NCBI GenBank assembly: GCA_014529385.2
Contig: CM043967.1
Coordinates: forward strand, 127,943,182 to 128,007,181
Source of the DNA: Adiantum capillus-veneris
Taxonomy: Eukaryota > Streptophyta > Polypodiopsida > Polypodiales > Pteridaceae
Reading direction: 5' to 3'
Length of the DNA: 64,000 bases
How positions within the stretch are numbered: position 1 is the stretch's first letter; every line of letters starts with the position of its first letter. Shown here one piece after another: positions 22,315 through 35,126 of this stretch. The notes beneath the pieces were generated by a model. The model searched no databases and was not told where the DNA came from. It was given only the letters and a program-made list of their open reading frames with translations. The position numbers were made by a program, and so were the translations under genes.

Positions 22315-22855
22315 TTTTCTAACTTGTGTGTCTTAGGATTCAATTGACTTCCTTCTTTATTAAGCATCTAAAACATACCGAAACTTTTAAAAATGCTCTT
22401 CCCTTGAACTATAACATCATATATCATCCATAAACACACTAATGAACCTGCCCAAGTAGGGACAAAATACCCTATTCATCCAATCTTGAAAAGTGTCATA
22501 CACATTTACCAATCCAAATGGCATCCTGTGGGTAGGCAATACATCCCCATGGAGAGATAAATGTCGTCTTTTCTTCAAGAGAAATCCCTATCTGAAAGTA
22601 CCTTGAAAACCCATCCATGATGGAGTACCTCTCATGGCCAGCTTCTTGATTTAATACCTCATATGAAAATGGCAATGGGTAGTGATTACTCTTGGTCGCG
22701 GCATTCAAGTCTATAGTCAACGCACTCCCGCCATTTCCCATTTTTCTTAGAAGTGATAACCACCATGGAAACCCACTTAGATTCTCTCACTGGATATATA
22801 ATACCTACATATAAAAGTTGGTTGATCTCCTACCAAAAGGCTAGGCTTTTAATTT

Positions 22856-23152
22856 TCTCCCAATCTCCTTAGATTTTAATCTTTTGGCTTGTATCCTTCT
22901 TTGAAAAATATCTTGTGCTCAACACCCTTCTCCCAATCTCCTTAGATTTTGATCTTTTGGCTTGTATCCTTCTTTGAGAAATATCTTGTGCTCAACACCC
23001 TTTGCTCCTTGCAGATCCTTGTACTCCATTGCAAAAAATTTTGGAAAGGAGGCACACAATTGGACAAATATCTTGTGCTCAACACCTTTTGCTCCTTGCA
23101 GATCCTTGTACTCCATTGCAAAAAAAGTTGGAAAGGAGCCACACAATTGGAC
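22856..23152. repeat. Two adjacent tandem duplications (73 bp and 87 bp) in E3 pol
   Basis: First pair 22856-22928 / 22929-23001 (TCTCCCAATCTCCTTAGATT). Second pair 22979-23065 / 23066-23152 (AAATATCTTGTGCTCAACAC). They overlap by about 23 bp, so the second arose within a product of the first or by a related event. Confidence 0.9.
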
Positions 23153-23884
23153 ATAGCCTTCTCTCTCTTGCTTGGTTCAATATTTTCTTAGCATATTGGC
23201 TACCTCTTCCGCACCTATTCCATGAACGTGCAATTGTACTTTGTCTTCTACATGAGAGTCTTCAATAATGACTCCAAAAAAATCAGCATCAACCTTTAGC
23301 ATATCATCCTTGCTTTCCTCTTCAACTGTATCTCTATAGTCCTCATCATAGGCCATCTCGATCTTGTACTCATGGCTCCTTGTATCATCTTTCTCTCTTG
23401 CCACCATAGGATGGAAATGACTCTCCCTAATCTTCAAGTCTGGCACCACATGTCTTCTTCTCTCTTTAGAGAAGGTGAACACTCGGCTTTTCCAACATTT
23501 TTTAGTGCCTATTGCAAGCATCTAAAGGCTACCAAAGATGGTAGGTTCCACATTATCACCTACTTTCATCACAAAGAAGTCAATTAGGCACTCAATGCCC
23601 ATCACCTTTACTCTCACGTAGATTTAGCATGGTTAGCCATTCTGATGTGTACATTTGATTTGGCTAACACCTTAACACATTTTTCTCTCATTGTAGTTTT
23701 TATCATGAAGCAAACCTATGCTCCATGGACCACCATCTATATAGGCATACACCTACATCCTCTTTTCAATGAGAGTATTCACCAAAGGAAGAATGTCAGC
23801 TCAAATACCCACCCTTAATGCCATGTTTTGCACTGCATTCACATTGCCTTTAGCTTTTGGTAGCCTTGTTATCACACTCATATA

Positions 23885-24131
23885 CTCGGGGGGGTTCACT
23901 ATGTGTAAAACTACCATATCACGTGCGTTCAAGACATGTTTGTAAAACCCCTTATCTGTGAATTTTGTTAAGAATATAATGTACCCTTTTCTTTTAAAAT
24001 CAGTAAGTTTTTTTCAAATTTGAAAAAATAATGCCCTTCTGTATATATATTTCTGTAAGTTTCAAGAATTTTAAATACCCTTCTGTTGAACTTACGTGAA
24101 AGGTTACATTTTTATTAGGTGACCTCCCCGG
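23885..24131. mobile_element. Mutator-like MITE, copy 2 (247 bp)
   Basis: Inverted copy of 5208-5401 with the same termini (CTCGGGGGGG... and ...CCTCCCCGG) and a perfect 9-bp target duplication ACTCATATA at 23876-23884 and 24132-24140. It is about 50 bp longer than copy 1 because of an internal T-rich stretch (about 24007-24060). Inserted between the gag and protease traces of E3. Confidence 0.92.
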
Positions 24132-24140
24132 ACTCATATA

Positions 24141-25001
24141 GCAAGTTTCCTCACTTTAAGGTTCAAATCCAACAATTGACCAAAAGTTATGTTAGCCTTT
24201 TGGCCTTGCACCAAATCACTTATCAGATCATATTTGGGGTAGCCGCATCCTAGTTGAAAGTTTGATTGCTTGATTTTACTCTTCTTGCTAGTTTTTGGAT
24301 GCTCTCTACCCTCTTACACCTTCTCTTTGCCTTTATACGCTCTAGTCTCTCGCTTGCTTTCTGTTTCCCTTTAAGATCTTGCCCTTTTTTTTTCCAACAC
24401 TTCGATATCCTACTGATCCACCCCAATGATGTTCACCCTAGGTACTTCACCACAATCTGAAGGAGCTGGCTTCACAAGATTCTTGAGAACTCGCTCTCTC
24501 AGATAGTTAAACTGAGATTGACCTCTCCCTCTACCAAACAGTAGGTAGATACCAGCTCTTTCTCTCTGTAGATGAGGGAAATCTGATTCATAATTCTGTT
24601 CTTCTTTGCAATTATAGAACCTTCCAGGAAACGACATTGCCCTACCCCTTGCTCCTCTTGGCTCTCCTCTATCCATCTTGTTAAGTATGGAGACTGATCT
24701 ACCCCTTGTAATTTTTTGTATTAACAACACACATTTGTAAGGCCCCCTTTATGAGGAGAATCCATCGTGTGTGAAGAAAAATTACTCGCCAAAGGGATTA
24801 TACCACACATCTGGACTCGCCCTCCAATGCGTTGTACCACACATTTTCTTTATTGTGCATCACCAACAACAAAGTTTTCATCTTGTTGTCCTCGTTCCGC
24901 ATGCGTAGTGACAACATATATAACTCCAAATCCACAATCCACTCATTGAGACTGTCTTCACTTGTGAAAATTGAACCATAACTTTGAGACGCCATCTCCA
25001 C
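24141..25001 (-). pseudogene. gag: Gypsy gag (E3), broken
   Basis: N-terminal piece 25001-24798 begins MEMASQSYG and contains NEWIVDLELYMLSLRM and WYNALEG, a gag pattern. A second piece, 24730-24410, has GRFYNCKEEQNYESDFPHLQ, a zinc knuckle that kept one Cys and lost the His and the other Cys positions. The intervening sequence is frameshifted. It ends where the MITE is inserted. Confidence 0.65.
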
Positions 25002-25050
25002 TAATGCAAAAACCCACTCTTGTTGACCAAATCAGGAGCAATCAACATGC

Positions 25051-25068
25051 TCCTCAGTGGGGGCACTA
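25051..25068 (-). other. Putative primer-binding site of E3
   Basis: Minus strand TAGTGCCCCCACTGAGGA, 16/18 identical to the E1 site at 1797-1814 and placed about 50 bp upstream of the gag start. Confidence 0.5.
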
Positions 25069-25307
25069 GAAGATGAAAGGGGAAAGTGGGTACACACCCA
25101 AAAACACAAAATGTGCACCTTTCTACAGCCAAGGGTAAACACATCACCCCAATCCACTAGGATGACTTTCAAAATCCACACAAAAAGCACTTAGACACAC
25201 CCGTTTTGACACACCAGCATGCATTAACACTTTTTAAAAGGCTCAAGCACATTCCACACCCACACAACCCTCATTCCACACCACAAACTCACACAAAACT
25301 CCTTCCT

Positions 25308-25310
<3 letters not shown>

Positions 25311-25402
<92 letters not shown>
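25311..25402. repeat. (CT)46 microsatellite
   Basis: Uninterrupted CT dinucleotide run of 92 bp in the region expected to be the E3 LTR. The Ser-Leu and Arg-Glu ORFs here are artefacts. Confidence 0.98.
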
Positions 25403-25405
<3 letters not shown>

Positions 25406-28400
25406 CCTACATACACAGACATCCATTCGGGGTTGCACTCAACCAGAATGACACCGAAAAAATAGACAAAGTACACGAGCAAAAGAAGGGAGGGGAAGCG
25501 GGAATTGACACCAAAAAAGGGGGGGAAAGGCGAGATTATCCTTACAAAATCTAACAAAGATCCCATGGACTACATAGAGAAAAGATCCTCTTACTTGCGC
25601 CAAAACATTGCTTGACAAAAATCTTCTTTCACTTTACAATAATCCTTCTTATATGGAGGCTTCACATACAAAAACAATAAAAACAAGTTGGGTTTCTTTG
25701 CCCGTTTAAGTCAATAGAGCCTCTTTTTTGAATTGGGGCTCATTTGACCCACTTTTAGCACTTTGGATAGGGTTTCGACACCTCTACCCCTTTCTCTCTC
25801 TTCAGCACTTGATGACCACTTACTTGATCCCATTAATGACAATCCTTTTGATGCATGCCTTCTCTCCAATAAAAATGTTGGCCTTTAGAGGCACCTGGGC
25901 ATGGCCCCCAATAGAATTTCCTTGACATCACCATCCTCATGGACCATCGCCACCTAGAGGACCATGTCAAAATGCCGATGTAGTGTGCAACAATGCCCAA
26001 AAGACCTCCATGGGCACACGCCATAGCCATGCAAAGCCAAGGAAGCTCCTTACACTCCCAAGTGATACACTAAGAGGAGAGCACGGTTCATGCTATATAC
26101 TTTGAGGTCTCTACCCTTGCACACGCATGTGAGGCTAATGCCATCACATTTTCATGCATTTTTTTGGATGAGCATAAAGTCATTAGATCATGCCAAAAAC
26201 CTTGCCCACTCGCCTCATGTATATTTGTGGACATAGCCCTCCAAGTCTTGGAGTGACCATGTAAAAATTCATGTACAAAGGTGTGGTTTTTCCAAGCCTG
26301 GGTGCTGATTTTTTGGGTTTTTCAAGTCTTGAAGACATGGTTTTTAATAAATATTTTTAATCGGGATTTATAGCTCGTGAATCAAACTTGTACATTATGA
26401 GTTTTGAGCATCCAAAGTGGGCGGTCTCAACTTAGAAAGTGATTGCAGGTGCATGCAACAAAGGCAACTGGGCCAACTTGATGATTGAAATTGGAAATTT
26501 TGAGATTTAATATTTCTAGAAGTAAGATGATGGGCTTCAAGCCCTACTTTACGGTGTGTCATTTGGTAACCAGAGCAGCAAGTTATGCTTTTGGGAAGGT
26601 TGTCCGAGAAGTTCTCCTACTTGGGGGAGAAGCTGGAAATTAATTGGGCATGAGAGAGTTGGGAGGATTGGGGAGGAACTGCCATGTGGCATGGGAATTA
26701 TCCCGCAAGAGAAGGGATAAGGGGAGAATGGGGGGTATATATGGCAAAGGGGGATCTCCCATTATTTCTATCACTTGGAGAGAGGCTTGGCTTGATGGGA
26801 TCATGGGCTCTTGGGAGATGGGGGTGCCTTTTCCAACTGTCCACACTTGCCTGCCCAGGTGCTTCCCCCCATTTTGATTCTCTGGACCCCCCCCCTCCCC
26901 CCCCTTCCCATGTGCAGAAAGTCACCGACTTGGGCTCCAAACTTTACCAGAAGAGGCTTAAAATAAGCCAATTAAAAAGAGACCCCAAAAGGCCATGTTG
27001 GCTGAGAAGAGAGAAGAGGAAAATTTGATTTATATAAAAAAGGCCCTTTTTAATGACTGCTACACATCCACACTTTCCAGAGAGCTCATTTTTTAGCAAG
27101 AAAGAGTACACCCCTGGTTTCGAGTGGCCAAAACTCTTTCATCTTCCATATGTTTTTTGCCTACGGATACTCTACGGACATCACCACAAGACAAGCTTCG
27201 TCATGATGTCCTTGGTTTCTTCTAATTCCAAGTGTGTCTCATGCTTGAAAGGGTTTTTAATAAATATTTACAGGTGGTTATCACAGATGATTTCAGTAGT
27301 GCAATAGTTCTTCCTTTTGACAATGTGACTCATGCAAGGCGCTGGTTTTATAGGAAGAGAGTAAGTTATCAATTCTCTTTTGGCATGGAACTCTAAAAAA
27401 GTAAAAGTTATCAAGAACATTGTGCAGGAGCAAATGAAAATAGAAAATGGAAAGGAACTTTCGAGAAGAAGGAGTTCTCACAATTGTGCAAGAGGAAATG
27501 GAGATAGAAACTCTACAAGAGACCATCCTAGAACATTTTCTCCACCTCATCTTTCCTAAAAAGGGACTCTTTCTTTTCAAAAAAAAAATGTTGAACAAGT
27601 TTTAGTGCAAGGTAGAGTAGGAGAAGCTCCCTTGAAAGTACTCAAACCACTGAGCTTTGGTAAAAAACAATTGTAACAAAAATCGAAGTTAATAAGACCA
27701 TTTTGGAAACTAAGATTATAAGGAACAAAGAGACACAAAAAGAAAAGAAGACTATTCAATATAAGTTCAAATCTAATTTCATCACAAAGAGATTGCAACT
27801 CAAGGCTCGGACGGAGTTGAGAATGTCATTGGCTAGTAAGTCCACTACTTTTGCAGACATTGTAGGCATAAACCTTCCCTTCAACTTAAAGGCCATTCTA
27901 TTTCTCATTCAATTTTGTGTATGCAAGATGAAAACATTATATATATTCAAAATTTTTAAGGATGGAGTGGTTGAGAAAAAATAAACAAGTTATCACATTC
28001 AAGGGAATGTAATATTTGCATACAATTAAAGGGAACAAGATACAAGTACAAGGAAAAATGGACAAGGATCCTCTATGAGTAGTTAATGTTAATGTCAACC
28101 TAAATAATCCCAAGAAGGAATCAATAGGCTTAGAATCTAGAAGATATATTTCCAAAATAGAAAATATATGAAGCTAAGAATGCATGTAATTATATTTATC
28201 AAGTGGAATCTAAGAAAGAGGACTCAAGACAAGAACCAAGAACTTAAAATACAATAAACTTGTTAAGAGATACAATAATGATATATTTTTTTAGCAATTC
28301 AATAAGCCCATCTATCACATGACTACAAAAGCAACTATCACAAGCAGGGAACATGTTAGGCCTTTCATCCATAGCAAGAATTTGTTGTGAATTGTTGCAA

Positions 28401-31400
28401 TGATTTGTCGAGTATGCGGGTAGAAGTTAAAGGGCCCAAATCCATAGCTTCAAAAGCCATAGCCAGGCGAACATTATTGTGAAAGTGATCCCGACCCCAA
28501 AGTGGTACCCTTGTTATGCCTCAAAACATCCATCATTTGATTGTGCTACTGAAGCTCCCAAGTAAAGGAAGCTCACGCACTCATATAGCTCTACAAAATC
28601 TCTCCTTACACTTGCATGTTGAAGATGAGAAATGGCCCCATATAAAACTAGTTCCTGCCACCACCACCGGTCCATACAGTAAGGTAATGAGCAAATTGAC
28701 ACCTTAAAGGATTGAAGGAGATAATTCTAATAAGCTTCTGTCAAGAGGATGAAGATAACATAGAAAGATGGAGGTAGGAATACTTTAAGAAAAATAGAGA
28801 GATTGCGCCTTGTATAGATGAGCAAAATATGATGAATGAGTTAGCATAACCTAGAAGTTAAGTGTAACTTGAAGATTAAGGTTTACCACAGCTTCCTTAT
28901 TTTTTCAAGCTGAGGAAATATCTTTCTTTCTGATGGAGATTTTGTAAGGGCCTCCTTCTAGCCCGTACTCTTAAGCAATGCATATAAACCATCAAATCAA
29001 AACAAAAAATGTTCTAGAAAATTTGGACTAAATCAAAGCACCAAAGTTTACTCATGCAACACTTTAAGTTTACACCATGGGAACATGGGCATAGCCAATG
29101 AATGAGAAATTAGCTTTTCATTTGAAAAAAATAGCATAAAGATAAGATATAAAAATGGAGAAGAATACGATCAAGAAAAAAAAAGAAAAAGATAAAGACA
29201 AGAAAAAATAAAACGATAAGAAAAAATAAAAGAGAAGATAAGGATGAGATAAGTAAGTAACTTGTTGAATAAGTAGCTTGCTGAGAAAGTTTTGAAAAGG
29301 ATGATACATTATCAAGATAAGTAAAAAGAACTTATCTCGATAAAATGTGCATAAAAATAGGGCTTCTCTTCTCATTTTACACTTCTCTCCATTTCACAAG
29401 GTGCAAAGTTGAGAGTAATATTGAGAAAGCCATAGCTAAGCCTTTTTTATAGACGCATCTCCTACACACACACACCCCTCTCCAAGAGAAGACATATCCA
29501 AAACCCTAATCCACATTATCAAAACTTGATCTTCTTCTGCGCATTACACTCTCCCTCTTTTGTCTCCTAACCCTCAAACTTTCCATTGCTTGAATCTCAT
29601 TTATCTTATTCCTTTCTCTCAATCCAAGTAGCAAAAGTGGTGGTCTTCAAGTGAAGGTGAAGAGGGAGAGAGACAAATATGCCACCAAGATTCTCTGATA
29701 ATTCCCAAAGCAAGGAGAAAAATATACCATACACACACTAAGTAATGTTTTCTCGTTCTTTTTATGCTATTGCACTTGCTTGAAAGTGATTTACCTTTAT
29801 GCTTACTTAAAAGCATGCTTAAGCTCTCATGTTTCCATAAGCAAGCCTTTCCCTTTCTTACTTTGGGAAGAAGAAAAAATTATTTATTTTGTTGCTTCTT
29901 TCTAATTATGGTTCATAACTAACCATATTTTAACAACTAACCATGATGTTATTTCAAGTTCTATTATCTCAAGCTCCTTTAGATTACTAGACTAATATGG
30001 CATAGAGAGAGTAGAAAGTACTCTCTTTAACCATAGGTGATTGGAGATTGTAATTACCTAAATAGTATGCATGATAATTGGTGACTAATATCCTTAATTA
30101 TCCCTTAATCTCTTGCATAAACCTTTTTGTTGGATTTTAAGCTATTTTTATTCTCTTACCTAAATTACTCATATAAAGGTAAATGACATAAATCAAAGGC
30201 AGCTAAGTATTGGAATTTCTAGAAGTAACCTTAATTTTCAAAAGAGAAATTATAATTTCTCCAAACAAAATGCTCTCATGAAAGGCTCATAACTTTTTCT
30301 TGATTTTGCATAAATTATGTGTGTAAGATTTTTAGTGATATTATCAAGTTAATATCTTATTCTCTCAAGAGGAAGTTGAGTTTTTAAGGGCAATTTTATC
30401 ATAATCAAAGGATTTTCTCCATTCCTAGTAAGGTTATCTTCCATCTTGTCAATTGGAAAAATCCCAAAACTCTAAGCCTATCCTAGCTACATGATTAATC
30501 TTCTCCACGAAAGCAAGAGGTAAGCCCAAACCCCATCTTAAGAAGAATTTGTTGATAATTCATACTCCATTGCATGAGAATTTTGCACGACACTACAATG
30601 TCCACTCTTAGTAATTTCTCAAATCACTCTTACACTATCATTCATCAAAGGATTCTACTCTTTCATAAACCATCATTTAAATCTTGCATAATCAATTAAA
30701 GGAAGTTTTAGGTTATTTGTCTTAAGATCGCAAGTTGATGCATTCTATATGTTTGTGTTACTACTACTGGTTCACACTAAAGTAAAGGTCATTGTAGAGA
30801 GCATATGCATTGTTCATTTCATGTTTGTCTATTTTCAAGTTTTCTTTGCGATTACAAAGGGAGACCAGTAAGGGGATAGCTTCAGGAAAGTGATGACCGT
30901 GTTTCTTGAACATAAAACTCCCATCACTTCCATGGAGATTCCCCATGGATGGAAAATGATGCCAAGAAAGCAAATGGGATTCGTCCAAGACGAGGTCGAG
31001 ACAAAGTCTTAACTCCCAAGAGACTCGTTGTTTTCTTAAGGTCATGTTTGAAGTATACATTAAAAATAAATAGGAACTAAGAGATTATAAATCAAGGAAC
31101 CTGATGCAAATTTCAACTAGGATAAAAAACTTTACCGAGAAGATTTGACGTGGATATTCCTAACATAACATAGAAGATTTAAGTGTGAAATATATCTTAT
31201 ATATTTATAAAAAGACCGATGGGTGTGTCTCCATGTGGATGCAATAGGTGATGGTTCTTTCTGGCTAGGACGGATAATCGTTGATCTATATTTTGAGTGC
31301 GGCCTCATCTAATGTCCTCGAATGGGGATTAATTGAAAGTGACTCTCAGTCGGGTAGTGAGACCCGTGGATGCATTTTGAAATCGTTCTAGTCTAGATAG

Positions 31401-31667
31401 GCTTGATGTTGATAAGAATGGAGGAAGTAAAATGGGTCTAGGAAGGAGGGATTCGATAATGATAAATATGTGATTTAATTAAGAAACTCATCTGATTTAT
31501 TGATACCAAGGAACCTTGGAAAGGTTGGGAACCTACATAGGCTATCCCACAATTGTTCTTATCAGTTGGACCTTTGCTCTACTTCTTGAAATAATTATCA
31601 AAAAGGAACTTAAGGTAGGTTACTTTGCAAGACATTCCCAAACAAGATAAAGAAAAAAAAATGAAAA
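25403..31667. other. AT-rich region, no gene recognised
   Basis: About 6.3 kb without an ORF that shows a family motif on either strand. Purine-rich or A-rich stretches occur (about 29100-29240) and short homopolymers (C run near 26887-26903). The longest ORFs (about 100 codons, for example 30764-31060 minus) have no recognisable domain. Probably old LTRs and retrotransposon debris, but I cannot show it. Confidence 0.4.
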
Positions 31668-34600
31668 TTATGTAAAGGTGTTCCCTTCACACGTGGCGGA
31701 GGAGACATGATACCCGAGTTCTGGGATGAGGATAAGGATATGCATGGAGAAGTATATGTGATTGCTTGAAATATAACTAGATAGCTCTAATAATACTAAA
31801 GAAAAAAGGAAGTAACTTAAGAGAAGTACATGCAAGATGTTGTCCAAGATAATTAGCAACAAACAAAATATAAAGACAAGTGTACATGCCAACAAACTGA
31901 AGATGACATCCAATCAAGTTAGCATAAGGTTGATTTGTGACAAGTTGACCGCCACTGTAAGAAGTGTTCTTTGTAGAACTCACAAGACAAGGTGTGCTGG
32001 CCAAATGTGCAGATTCCATACCAAATTTTTGAATAGTATCCATAATAAACTTTGTCTATTGAAGGAATAAAATACCTTTTGTACGATTTCGTTGAATCTA
32101 AATACCAGGACATGAGTGAATATCTCCAAGATCCACCATATCAAATGCAGAATACAATAACTTTTTCACTTGATAAAAAAATCCCAAATCATTGGAAACA
32201 AGGATGGTATTATCCTCATAAAGATCAAGAAGCACAAAACCACTACCTTGGCGTTTTATGTATAAGTTGGGTTCTAAAGAGCAAGATATGAATCCTTTAG
32301 AGGTGAGAAAAAAATCAAAATTTGTTACCAGCTCCGCGAAGCTTGTTTGAGACCATAGAGTGCCTTATGGAGTTGAGAAACAAGGTCTTATTTACCCGAA
32401 ATATCAAACCCTTCTGGTTGTTCCATATAAATTTCCTCTTCCAAATCACCATTCAGAAAAGCAGTTCGCACATCCATTTGAGGAGATTCTAAATCAAATT
32501 GAATAGAAAATGCCAATAAAACTTGAACACTTTTAATACAAACAACTGGTGAAAAGGTCTCTTGATAATCAACATCAGCAACTTGTAAGTAACCTTTTTC
32601 AACTAACCATGCCTTGAACGTTTCAAAAGATGTATCTTCTTTTACCTTTGTCTTATACCCCCACTTACACTTAATAGAGGTGCAACCAAGAGGTAGTTCA
32701 GCTAGTATCCATGTACCATTAGAGATAAGAGAATCATACTTTGCTTCCATAGCCTCTTGCCATTGATTCTTTTGTGGTGAAGAGATAGCTTCATTATAAG
32801 TAACGGGACCTTCATAAGTAGAGAAAGCATTATCAACAATATTGTCATCATAAACATGACATGAACCATGTTCAAAATCAATAGGAAAATAAAAAAAATA
32901 TCAATATCATCGTTGGCAACATTTAGAAGGGATGGTTGTGAAGAGGAAAGCTTCTATATAGGAAGAGTTTCATCATCTAGAAGAAATGGAGAAGCCTCAA
33001 GCAACGATTTAGTATCATTAGAATCATCCATGGGCCATGAGCCTCCCATAAGATGTTCGTTAAAAGTACCATTACAAATCACAATTACTTTCTTGGAGGA
33101 AGGGTCCTAGAATTTTTAGCCTTTGGAAGTGTCAGAATATTCAATAAAAATAACTTTAAGACTAGGAGCATCAAGATTTGTTCGTGTTCTTTGGGAACAT
33201 GAATATAAGCAGTACATCCAAAGGTTCAAAAATGAGATACAAAAGGAATTTCACCTCTCCATGCGATGATGGGTATCTTACCAAAGGGTGCAGTAGTAGG
33301 AAGATGATTTTGAATAAATACTGCTGTCAAAGTAGCTTTAGCCCAAAAAACACGAGGTAACCCAGAATGAATCAGCATTCATCTTACAACATTGAGAATA
33401 GTGATATAATTTTGTTCAGCAAAGCCATTTTGTTGAGGTGAATATGGAATAGTGTGTACATGATGAATTACACTCTCAGCACATTAACTCACAAACTCTC
33501 AAGAGACATATTCGCCTCCATTGTCACTATGAAGCTTCTTGAGGCGGCGACTAGTTTGAAGTTCCACAGCCTTGTGGAATTTTTTTCAAAATAGATAAGG
33601 CCTCATATTTTTTTAAAAGTAGAAATACAATCATATATTGTGAGAAATCATCAATGAAGGTAATGAAGTAGCAATATTGTGATCTCAAAGAAGGTAGAGG
33701 TCCACATATATCAGTATGAACAGGATCTAATATGTCATGGGAATGAGTTGTATTTGAGACAGAAAAGGGTTTACGATTATGTTTTCCAAGAGCACAAAAC
33801 TCAAAGTCTCATATGGGGCTGAGATTTCAAATCCATACCATGAACAAGATCACAACACTGAAGATCAAGGATTTTTAAGAAATCAGCATGAACAAAATGG
33901 TGATGCCATATCTTGCAATCATGATCACCTGGAGTAGTGACAACATTTTCTAAAACATCACTGAGAGAGATTTCAAAGAAATTAACATTTCGAGGAGGAG
34001 TGGATATAGTCTATTCATCTTTCTCAATTTGGCTTTTGGAATGATCAAATCAGACAAAGAGACCAAGATCAACATGTCTAGCAACTGTAAGAAGATTATG
34101 TTGAATATCTGGGACATGTAATACTCCTCGCAAAATTTGAGTGGAAGAAGATAAGGTAATAAGATATAAATCTTCAATACCCTTTACTTGACAAGTCATA
34201 TCATCGGCAAGATAAACAACACGTTGAGCAGGTAATGGATGATAGTTATGGAGCCACTTAGACTGATATGTCATATTTCCTGTTGAAGTATTATGTCTAG
34301 AGCAACTAAACATAGGACGCAGCTTGCTTCTGGCACAATATTGTTTTGTTCACTAGCATAAGCTCTATTACAATCTATGTCAAATCGATGCTTATAGCAT
34401 ATATGAGTGGAATGAATAGATCGTCCACAATATTCACAAGAAGAAGATTCAAGAAGAATCTGTTTGGTGGATATGAGCGAGTAGGTGTATGCACACCAAA
34501 CTTGGCGGATACTCTATTTTTTCGTCAAAAAACCCTCTAATTCTGCCTAAAATGAGTTGTAATCAGAAGAAGATTAAACCATATTCTTTTTTATGTTCTC

Positions 34601-34712
34601 TGAGTCTACTGCTTGTAAGAGGCCTGTTGGCCATGGGAAATCCCCCTAACTTTTAAAGTCAAAAACCTTAGTTTTGAAAGGATTATTATCATTAGCTTGG
34701 AGAAGAAAACGT
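31668..34712 (-). pseudogene. pol: Ty1/Copia gag-pol (E5), decayed
   Basis: Minus-strand order: gag zinc knuckle CEYCGRSIHSTHIC (about 34437-34396); protease/pre-integrase VYLADDMTCQVKGIEDLY and GVLHVPDIQHNLLTVA (34250-34090); integrase VHTDICGPLPSLRSQYCYF (about 33700), IPYSPQQNGFAEQN (about 33440) and FGCTAYIHVPKE (about 33200); RT MEAKYDSLISNGTW (32750), DYQETFSPVV, MDVRTAFLNGDLEEEIYMEQ (32460). The catalytic box is degraded to YEDN (about 32210). The RNase H side starts at 32043. At least six stops or frameshifts. Its gag stops at the E4 LTR (34713), so E4 inserted beside or into it. Confidence 0.8.
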
Positions 34713-34913
34713 TGTCGAGAAATTTGCGATCTTGCCAGGAAAGCACCGGGCTTATGGCTGTGAGAGTTTGTGAGAGAACTCAACAAAAACTATATGAAGG
34801 AGTTAAAGCATAGATGCCATGAAGACTAGGGTTTGGAAAGAAGTGCAATCAAAGAAGACTCACTCTTTCTCTCTTGCACTCACACACACAAATAATGAAC
34901 ACAAAAGAGAATG

Positions 34914-35126
34914 TCAAAACAATACGAAAATGAAAACATCAAGGCTATGGTCATATCGTATCATGGGTAATATGAAAGGGTTAACAGATGAGTTAATGGC
35001 ATTCAATCTTGGCTGGCCAAATAGGCTACGAATTGTTCTTTGGAATTGTAGTTTTGTGCTTACCATAATATATATATTTTGTCTACTGATTGGGATTAAT
35101 TGTGTGTACAAATCCTCTTGGTTCAT
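34914..35126 (-). CDS. LTR-borne 70-codon ORF, unit B (E4 3' LTR)
   Basis: Intact. Pattern ISRQNIYIMVSTKLQFQRTI, SLFGQPRLNAINSSVNPF, ILPMIRYDHSLDV, hydrophobic end. Its ATG overlaps the stop of unit A by ATGA (35126-35123), an arrangement suited to coupled re-initiation. Ortholog of E1 unit B (1261-1473). No known domain recognised. Confidence 0.5.
   Translation of the reverse strand: MNQEDLYTQLIPISRQNIYIMVSTKLQFQRTIRSLFGQPRLNAINSSVNPFILPMIRYDHSLDVFIFVLF

Larger units (their letters stand above)
21541..23770 (-). pseudogene. pol: Gypsy pol: protease trace, RT and RNase H (E3)
   Basis: Protease trace near 23760-23700, AYIDGGPWSIGLLHD, has DGG at the active site instead of DSG/DTG. RT is best at 22741-22496: LTIDLNAATKSNHYPLPF, then [16 protein letters not shown] and TFISPWG. 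The catalytic box lies at about 22431-22450, [10 protein letters not shown] (FMDD for YVDD). Downstream to 21541 the sequence continues toward the RNase H region in broken frames. Four local tandem duplications also disrupt it. No reading frame is usable. Confidence 0.75.
16625..25068 (-). mobile_element. Ty3/Gypsy Tat-type retrotransposon E3, split by a pogo element
   Basis: Minus-strand order from high to low coordinates: primer site (25068-25051), gag (25001-24141), protease trace (about 23760-23700), RT (22741-22400), then a second RNase H interrupted by the pogo-like transposon. The RNase H continues on the other side (16774-16625) with IWDPHGKIF and then SKAYNLEYGHTNNVVDYLTL. A MITE sits at 23885-24131. 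The element is heavily mutated and its integrase and 3' LTR are missing. Confidence 0.75.

Noticed and set aside
25206-25566. Ser-Leu and Arg-Glu ORFs
   Set aside because: Produced by the (CT)46 microsatellite.
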